Shown here piece by piece: positions 59,131-64,000 of a stretch of 64,000 nt of DNA. Every line of letters starts with the position of its first letter. The first letter of the stretch is position 1. Location of the stretch: contig NZ_BMMT01000013.1 in the NCBI RefSeq assembly GCF_014646075.1, positions 115,277 to 179,276 on the forward strand. Direction: 5' to 3'. This DNA comes from Saccharopolyspora thermophila. GTDB lineage: Bacteria > Actinomycetota > Actinomycetes > Mycobacteriales > Pseudonocardiaceae. The notes beneath the pieces were generated by a model that had not been told where the DNA came from, searched no databases, and saw only the letters and a program-made list of their open reading frames with translations. The translations under genes and the position numbers were made by a program.

Positions 59131-59910
59131 ATGGCCCTCACTGGAGGCGAGATCAAGCTGGACCGCGGCCACGACGGTCGGGTCGCCTACCTGACACTGG
59201 ACCACGGCAAGTTCAACATCATCACCTGGGAGACCCGGCAGGTGATGGCCGACCGGTTCGCCGAGATCGACGCCGACGACAAAATCCAGGTCGTGGTCAT
59301 TCGCGCCGAAGGCGAGCACTTCTCCTCCGGTGGCGACATCGCCGGCTTCATGGAGGTCGACCCGATCGACTTCACCGACCTCGGCCAGAACGTGACCGCA
59401 CCCGCGCGTAGCCCCAAGGTGGTCATCACCGCCGTCGACGGCTACTGCTTCGGCGTCGGGTTCGAACTCGCGCTGGCCACGGACATCCGCCTGGCGACCG
59501 AGCGCAGCGAGTTCGCGCTGCCGGAGATGAACCTGGGCATGATCCCGGGCTCCGGTGGCACGCAGCGGCTCGCCCGGCTGATCGGGCTTTCCCGCGCCAA
59601 GTACCACATCCTGACCGCATCCCGGATCAAGGCCGCCGACGCCAAGGACTGGGGCCTGGTCGCTGACCTGGCCGCCGACCGAGCGGAGCTCGACGAGAAG
59701 GTGGAGCAGCTCGTGACCAAGCTGCTCGGGTTCTCCCCGCTGGCCGCGCGCACCGCCAAGGAGGTTCTCGACCGCGGCGTCGACGGCCCGCTGTACACCG
59801 GCGTCGAGCTGGAGCGCAAGGCTTACTCGATGCTGCGCTCCAGCAAGGACTTCGCCGAAGGCGTGGCCGCGTTCTACGAGAAGCGCACCCCGAAGTTCCA
59901 GGGACGGTGA
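59131..59910 (+). CDS. Enoyl-CoA hydratase/isomerase family protein (HmfE-like)
   Basis: A 259-residue crotonase. The oxyanion-hole segments are EHFSSGGDIAGFMEV and DGYCFGVGFELALATDIRLA; the catalytic loop reads LPEMNLGMIPGSGGTQRLAR with one Glu, while the second crotonase Glu position reads TASRIKAADA, without Glu. This points to a reaction other than simple hydration. In the Hmf pathway a crotonase (HmfE) hydrolyses 2-oxoglutaroyl-CoA to 2-oxoglutarate, which would fit. It is placed between the large and FAD subunits, 4 bp after the former. Confidence 0.87.
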   Translation: MALTGGEIKLDRGHDGRVAYLTLDHGKFNIITWETRQVMADRFAEIDADDKIQVVVIRAEGEHFSSGGDIAGFMEVDPIDFTDLGQNVTAPARSPKVVITAVDGYCFGVGFELALATDIRLATERSEFALPEMNLGMIPGSGGTQRLARLIGLSRAKYHILTASRIKAADAKDWGLVADLAADRAELDEKVEQLVTKLLGFSPLAARTAKEVLDRGVDGPLYTGVELERKAYSMLRSSKDFAEGVAAFYEKRTPKFQGR

Positions 59911-59918
59911 GGAGCTAG

Positions 59919-60806
59919 ATGAAGGCCGCACCTTTCGCGTATGCACGCCCCGCGGCGTTGTCCGACGCCGTTGCCGAACTCGTCAACGCCGACGGAGGCG
60001 GCAAGGTCATCGCCGGCGGGCAGTCCCTGGTGCCGGTGCTGGCCATGCGGCTGGCGCGGCCGACCATCCTGGTGGACATCAACGCGGTCGCCGGGCTCGA
60101 CGCGTTGCGGGCGGTCGGCGACCGGCTGGAGGTCGGCGCCACCGTCCGGCAGCGTCGCGTGCAGCACGCGCCGGAGTCTGCTCAGGTGCCGCTGCTGCGG
60201 CTCGCGCTGCCCTGGGTCGGGCACCGCGAACTGCGCAGCCGCGGGACGGTGTGCGGAAGCCTGGCGCACGCCGATCCGGCCGCCGAGCTACCGGCGGTCG
60301 CCTGCTGCCTGGACGCCGAGCTGAAACTGGTGGGCCCCGAGGGCGAACGCACCGTGCGAGCCCGTGAGTTCTTCCGCGGGGCGATGACGACCGCACTGCG
60401 CCCGGAGGACATCGTGACCGGGGTCTCCTTCCCCGTGGCCGGGCCGCGCGACGGCTTCGGGTTCGCCGAGATCGCGCGTCGGCACGGTGACTTCGCGTTG
60501 GCCGGAGTCGCAGCACACGTCCGCGTCGATGACGCCGGTGGCGTGTCCGCCGCGACGATGACGGCCTTTGGTGTCTCCGACCGGCCCGTCACCCGTGACA
60601 TGACCGACCTGGTTCGCACGACCGGTGGCGACCAGTCCGAGTTGCTTGGTGCGCTTGACGACGTGGTGCGCGAGGTCGTCGACACCGACGGCGACGCGCA
60701 CGCGTCGAACGGCTACCGGCGGCGCCTCCTGCGCGTGCTGGCGGCCCGGGAAGTGTCCAAGGCATACCGCCGTGCGGTGCGCGGCACAGCAGAGGTGGAA
60801 TCATGA
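59919..60806 (+). CDS. Molybdenum hydroxylase FAD-binding subunit (CoxM/HmfB-like)
   Basis: A 295-residue FAD subunit. The FAD pyrophosphate motif GGGKVIAGGQSLVPVLAMRL and the second motif RELRSRGTVCGSLAHADPAA are both present, as is the C-terminal CO dehydrogenase flavoprotein domain (FAEIARRHGDFALAGVAAHV). It passes electrons from the iron-sulfur subunit to an acceptor. ATG 59919 has a gaggag site. The stop overlaps the next ATG. Confidence 0.92.
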   Translation: MKAAPFAYARPAALSDAVAELVNADGGGKVIAGGQSLVPVLAMRLARPTILVDINAVAGLDALRAVGDRLEVGATVRQRRVQHAPESAQVPLLRLALPWVGHRELRSRGTVCGSLAHADPAAELPAVACCLDAELKLVGPEGERTVRAREFFRGAMTTALRPEDIVTGVSFPVAGPRDGFGFAEIARRHGDFALAGVAAHVRVDDAGGVSAATMTAFGVSDRPVTRDMTDLVRTTGGDQSELLGALDDVVREVVDTDGDAHASNGYRRRLLRVLAAREVSKAYRRAVRGTAEVES

Positions 60807-62026
60807 CGAGCACTGAAGAACCCGTGCAGATGGGCCTTCGACCCGTGCGCGCAGAAGCCGACGAAACCGTCGAGGTGAGGTTCACGGTCAACGGCACACC
60901 CGCGGTGCTGAACCTTCCCGCCCGCGTCACGCTGGCGGACGCCCTGCGCGACCACCTGGGACTGACCGGGACCCACGTCGGATGCGAGCACGGGGTCTGC
61001 GGAATGTGCACCGTGCTGGTCGACGGCGAAGCCGCCCGCGCCTGCCTGCTGTTCGCCTGCCAGCTCGACGGCGCCGAGATCGTCACCGTCGAGGGGCTCG
61101 GGCGTCCGGATGACCTGCACCCGCTGCAGGAGTCCTTCGGCCGGAACCACGCTCTGCAGTGCGGTTTCTGCACCCCGGGTTTCCTGCTCAGCGCCTACGA
61201 CCTGCTCAGCAACAAACCCGAGGTCACCGACGAGGAGCTCCCCGCGGAACTGTCCGGTGTGATCTGCCGCTGCACCGGATACCGGAACATCCTGGCCGCC
61301 GTCTCCCAAACCCGCGCCGCGTACCCGGAAGGAATCCCGGAACCGGGCAACTGCGCCCGGCGGACTTTGGTCGGCCGCTCCGGCGGCCAGTCGGCGACGG
61401 TCGCCGAGCAGCAGGCAGAATCTTCGGACCAACCTGCCAGGAACGTCGAAATCGTGCTCCCGGAGGGAGATCCGACGATCGCGGTGCAGGTGGACACCGC
61501 CTTGGACGTGCCGTTCGACGAGGTGTGGCGCGTGCTCGACAACGTGCACGTGCTGGCGAAATGCCTCCCCGGTGCGGAACTCACCGAAGAACTCGGCGAG
61601 CAGCTCTACGCCGGACGCGCACGGGTCGCGGTTGGCCCCATCAAGCTCTCGTTCCACGGGATCGCCCGGGTGCTCGAGCAGGACCGGGAAACCGGGACGA
61701 TCCGTGTGCTCGCGCAGGGGCAGGACACCGGAGGGGCGCAAACCCAGGCCGACATCACCCTGCGTGCGCGCGCAACTGCTGCGGGGACCGAACTTCGTGC
61801 CGATGCGGCCGTGTACCTGACCGGCCGGATCGCTCAGTTCGGCCGGGCGTTGGCCGGCGACATCAGCCGACGCATGTTCGAGCAGTTCGCCGATTCGGTC
61901 CGTCAGGCCGCCACAACCGGAGAAGCACCGCAGCAGTCCAACGCTGCTCCGAGCGCGTTCCGCCTGATGTTCGGTACCTTGCTGGACCGAATCAAGCGAA
62001 TCTTCCGTCGCCGAGGCGGGAAGTGA
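60803..62026 (+). CDS. Fused [2Fe-2S] subunit and SRPBCC (CoxG-like) protein
   Basis: A 407-residue fusion. Residues about 24-175 are the iron-sulfur subunit: plant-type cluster CEHGVCGMCTVLVDGEAARACL and second cluster CGFCTPGFLLSAYDLL ... CRCTGYRNIL. After a linker, residues about 215-360 form an SRPBCC/CoxG domain (DVPFDEVWRVLDNVHVLAKC, LPGAELTEELGEQLYAGRAR, YLTGRIAQFGRALAGDISRR). CoxG-type proteins recruit or help mature molybdenum hydroxylases at the membrane. The basic tail (LLDRIKRIFRRRGGK) could touch lipid. These parts are usually separate genes. Confidence 0.9.
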   Translation: MTSTEEPVQMGLRPVRAEADETVEVRFTVNGTPAVLNLPARVTLADALRDHLGLTGTHVGCEHGVCGMCTVLVDGEAARACLLFACQLDGAEIVTVEGLGRPDDLHPLQESFGRNHALQCGFCTPGFLLSAYDLLSNKPEVTDEELPAELSGVICRCTGYRNILAAVSQTRAAYPEGIPEPGNCARRTLVGRSGGQSATVAEQQAESSDQPARNVEIVLPEGDPTIAVQVDTALDVPFDEVWRVLDNVHVLAKCLPGAELTEELGEQLYAGRARVAVGPIKLSFHGIARVLEQDRETGTIRVLAQGQDTGGAQTQADITLRARATAAGTELRADAAVYLTGRIAQFGRALAGDISRRMFEQFADSVRQAATTGEAPQQSNAAPSAFRLMFGTLLDRIKRIFRRRGGK

Positions 62027-62361
62027 TGAAGGTTTTTAGCGGTTCAACGTAGCCCTCGGCACCGGTTTCCAGGCTGACCGCCGAGTTGGTGCTTTTTGGC
62101 AGTGCGCAAGAACCACCACCACTCGGCGGATCCACAACGGACCATCGCTGAGTCGGCGGGAAGCTGGACTCGACGCGACGACACCGACAGTCAATGACGA
62201 CGACCGGTTCACCCCAAAGTCCACGTTCCGGGACCGAGGGGATCGATCTGGATCGCGGAGTGCCCCCGCGTTGGCGAGCGGCGCTCCGCACCCTGTGACC
62301 CATACCAGGGCCGCGAACCTTGGTCTGCGACACACCAACAAACCTCAATGAGGAGGCGGAC
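62027..62361. other. Intergenic region with a possible hairpin
   Basis: About 335 bp between the hydroxylase operon and the MFS gene. ccgccgagt (62078-62086) pairs with actcggcgg (62121-62129), and adjacent tggtg/caccacc can extend the stem imperfectly; this may end the operon. No gene was found. Promoter for the MFS gene is expected but not identified. Confidence 0.4.
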
Positions 62362-63702
62362 ATGTCCACGACGAGCATCGGACTGTCCAGAAGATCCGCG
62401 CTGTACGCAAGTTTCGCCTCGGTGGCGGGATGGTCGTTCGACCTGTTCGATCTGTTCATCCTGCTCTACATCGCCGGGACCGTAGGCGATCTGATCTTCC
62501 CGGTGGCGAGCCCGACCTTGAGCCTCGCCGCGGTTTACGCTTCGTTCGCCGTGAGCGTGCTGCTCCGCCCGGCCGGAGCTGCCATCTTCGGCGCGGTCGC
62601 CGATCGCAGCGGACGCAAGCGGACGATGGTCATCGTGCTGGCCGGCGTGGGCTTGTCCACCGCCGCGATGGGGGCCGTGCCGACCTACGCCGCGGCCGGT
62701 GTCGTCGCGCCGCTGCTGTTCCTGGCCTTGCGGCTCGTGCAGGGTGTGTTCGTCGGTGGTGTCGTCGCGGCGACGCACACGCTCGGCACCGAAAGCGTCG
62801 GGCAGCGCTGGCGAGGGTTGATGTCCGGGCTGATCGGCGGTGGCGGCGCGGGCATCGGTGCGGCGTTGGCCAGCGCTGTCTTCATCTTGGTCAGCACGAT
62901 CTTCCCAGGCGAGCAGTTCAACGTCTGGGGGTGGCGCGTCATGTTCTTCACCGGGCTCGGGGCAGCGCTGATCAGCTTCTTCGTGCTTCGCGGGGTCGAG
63001 GAATCGCCGCTGTGGAAAGCGCAGCAGAACAGTTCCGCCCCGAAGGCGCGCTTCACCGACCTGGTCCGTGGCGGCAGGGGCGGCCTGCTCGTGCTGAACC
63101 TGGTGTTGGTCGCAGGCGCCGGTTCGCAGTACTACCTGACCTCCGGTTTCCTTCCGACGCTGCTGGGCAAGGTCAGCGGTGTTGCCCAGAGCGCTCAGGG
63201 CATGATCCTGCTGGTCTCGAGTCTGGGAGTGATCGTTGCCGCGATCTCCGCGGGAGAGCTCAGCGAGCACCTCGGGCGCCGACGCACGATGCTGATGATC
63301 GGCACGTTCAACCTCGTCGCGCTGCCCCTGCTGGTGTGGTTGATCACGAGCACCGATCCGACGAACACCGGCCTGATCATGTTCTACGCGACGGCCCTGG
63401 CGTTCTTCGCCAACGCCGCCTATGCCCCGGTCCTGGTGTTCCTCAACGAACGCTATCCGACGGCGCTGCGAGGACGGGGAACCGCGATCTGCTGGAACCT
63501 CGGCTTCATGGTCGGTGGCTTGATGCCGAGCCTTGTCAACCTCGCCAGTCCCGCGCTGGCTGACGTGCCCGGTCGACTCATGGCATTCCTCTTCGGGGTG
63601 GTCCTGGTCTTCATCGTCGCGGGAGTGTTGAGCCCGGAGACGCGGGGGGCCATGGACGTTGAGGAGAGCAAGCGACGAGCGGTGCAGCCCGCGGTTGAAT
63701 GA
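62362..63702 (+). CDS. MFS transporter of the catabolic cluster
   Basis: A 446-residue MFS protein with 12 likely spans of the metabolite:H+ symporter type. The loop signature VADRSGRKRTMVIVLAG follows the second span, RLVQGVFVGGVVAATHTLGT marks the fourth, and NERYPTALRGRGTAICWNLG the tenth to eleventh. Its place at the end of the ligase-hydroxylase cluster suggests uptake of the acid substrate (furoate or a relative). ATG 62362 has a perfect aggagg site. A strong terminator follows. Confidence 0.87.
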   Translation: MSTTSIGLSRRSALYASFASVAGWSFDLFDLFILLYIAGTVGDLIFPVASPTLSLAAVYASFAVSVLLRPAGAAIFGAVADRSGRKRTMVIVLAGVGLSTAAMGAVPTYAAAGVVAPLLFLALRLVQGVFVGGVVAATHTLGTESVGQRWRGLMSGLIGGGGAGIGAALASAVFILVSTIFPGEQFNVWGWRVMFFTGLGAALISFFVLRGVEESPLWKAQQNSSAPKARFTDLVRGGRGGLLVLNLVLVAGAGSQYYLTSGFLPTLLGKVSGVAQSAQGMILLVSSLGVIVAAISAGELSEHLGRRRTMLMIGTFNLVALPLLVWLITSTDPTNTGLIMFYATALAFFANAAYAPVLVFLNERYPTALRGRGTAICWNLGFMVGGLMPSLVNLASPALADVPGRLMAFLFGVVLVFIVAGVLSPETRGAMDVEESKRRAVQPAVE

Positions 63703-63726
63703 GAGTTGTCTGACCTTCGCATGCGT

Positions 63727-63765
63727 GCACGGACAGTCCCAGCGCGCTCCTGGGACTGTCCGTGC
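63727..63765 (+). terminator. Strong terminator after the MFS gene
   Basis: A perfect 15-bp repeat (gcacggacagtccca / tgggactgtccgtgc) with a 9-nt loop, starting 25 nt after the stop and followed by ttcct. Confidence 0.8.
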
Positions 63766-63898
63766 TTCCTCGCACGCCGCGATGTCGCGCCCGGTTGTCC
63801 GCGTCCTCGGACACCAAAGCGCGTGATTTTTCCCCAACGCAGCGAGTACCTGATGATTCCGGTTGGAAGGACGCGGGGGGGGTGTTCCTATGGTTTTG

Positions 63899-64000
63899 TC
63901 AAGCGGCGGCTGGGGGTGCCGGGGGTTGGGTTGTGGGGCGGGTTGGCTGGTAGAGGGTCTTGTTGCGGAGCATGGCGAACAGGACGTCGCAGCGTCGGCG
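63899..64000 (-). mobile_element. 3' end of an IS110-like transposase gene (partial)
   Basis: The last 102 nt encode, on the minus strand, RRRCDVLFAMLRNKTLYQPT and a Pro-rich end before TGA at 63899-63901. ARRRCDVLxAMLRDxTxY is the usual C-terminus of IS110-family transposases in actinobacteria. The stretch just outside (gacaaaaccataggaacacc on the same strand) resembles sequence often found at such ends. The insertion sequence continues past the window. Confidence 0.65.

Overview
The window reads as chromosome of a high-GC actinobacterium, most likely a Pseudonocardiaceae member such as Saccharopolyspora. The basis is the very GC-rich coding, the Pup ligase and its WYL regulators, RbpA, WhiB, GTG starts, putative leaderless starts, and a gene order (pafABC-tatAC-helY-exonuclease-Xaa-Pro peptidase; lnt-ppm-rbpA) that from general knowledge resembles the mycobacterial Rv2097c-Rv2089c and Rv2051c-Rv2050 blocks. 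The genus is inference.

Layout. 1-13.6 kb: PAP2/lipid kinase (partial), pafA, pafBC, tatA-tatC, a lipid kinase, the helicase helY, a DUF4333 protein, a TetR remnant beside a possibly frameshifted metallo-beta-lactamase gene, a 5'-3' exonuclease and a YCII protein. 13.7-19.4 kb: a self-contained fructose PTS, with ptsI divergent from fruR-fruK-EIIA-EIIBC-ptsH across a shared promoter/operator. 19.6-34.5 kb: peptidase, Lrp, SGNH hydrolase, FxsA, amidohydrolase, lnt, ppm, rbpA, an MFS protein, a phosphodiesterase, small zinc-binding and VOC proteins, a tyrosine recombinase and an M20 hydrolase.

At 34.6 kb a tRNA-Leu(GAG) gene is the integration site of an 11.6-kb actinomycete-type integrative element (34662-46226) bounded by 14-bp direct repeats. 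It carries a large serine recombinase, an FtsK/TraB-like translocase, small transfer-type membrane proteins, WhiB, an excisionase-like protein, an XRE regulator, and two convergent paralogous HTH/Nudix-like proteins. It also has several repeated DNA motifs, including four perfectly phased 11-bp repeats. No replication initiator was recognised.

Directly beyond the right end lies a second, N-terminally deleted recombinase. Its broken end abuts a decapitated cas7e, followed by an intact cas5e, a frameshifted cas6e and two isolated CRISPR-repeat-like hairpins. This looks like a type I-E CRISPR-Cas locus destroyed by a mobile element: cas3, cas8e, cse2, cas1 and cas2 are not in the window.

49.9-53.3 kb is a larA-DUF1858-small ORF-larE-larB operon (nickel pincer cofactor) without larC, divergent from an AraC regulator. 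54.4-63.7 kb is a PadR-regulated catabolic cluster: acyl-CoA ligase, a three-part molybdenum hydroxylase whose iron-sulfur subunit is fused to an SRPBCC domain, a crotonase and an MFS transporter. Its content matches the 2-furoate (Hmf) pathway; the substrate is inference. The window ends in the 3' end of an IS110-like transposase.

All calls come from reading the sequence; no database search or structure prediction was run.
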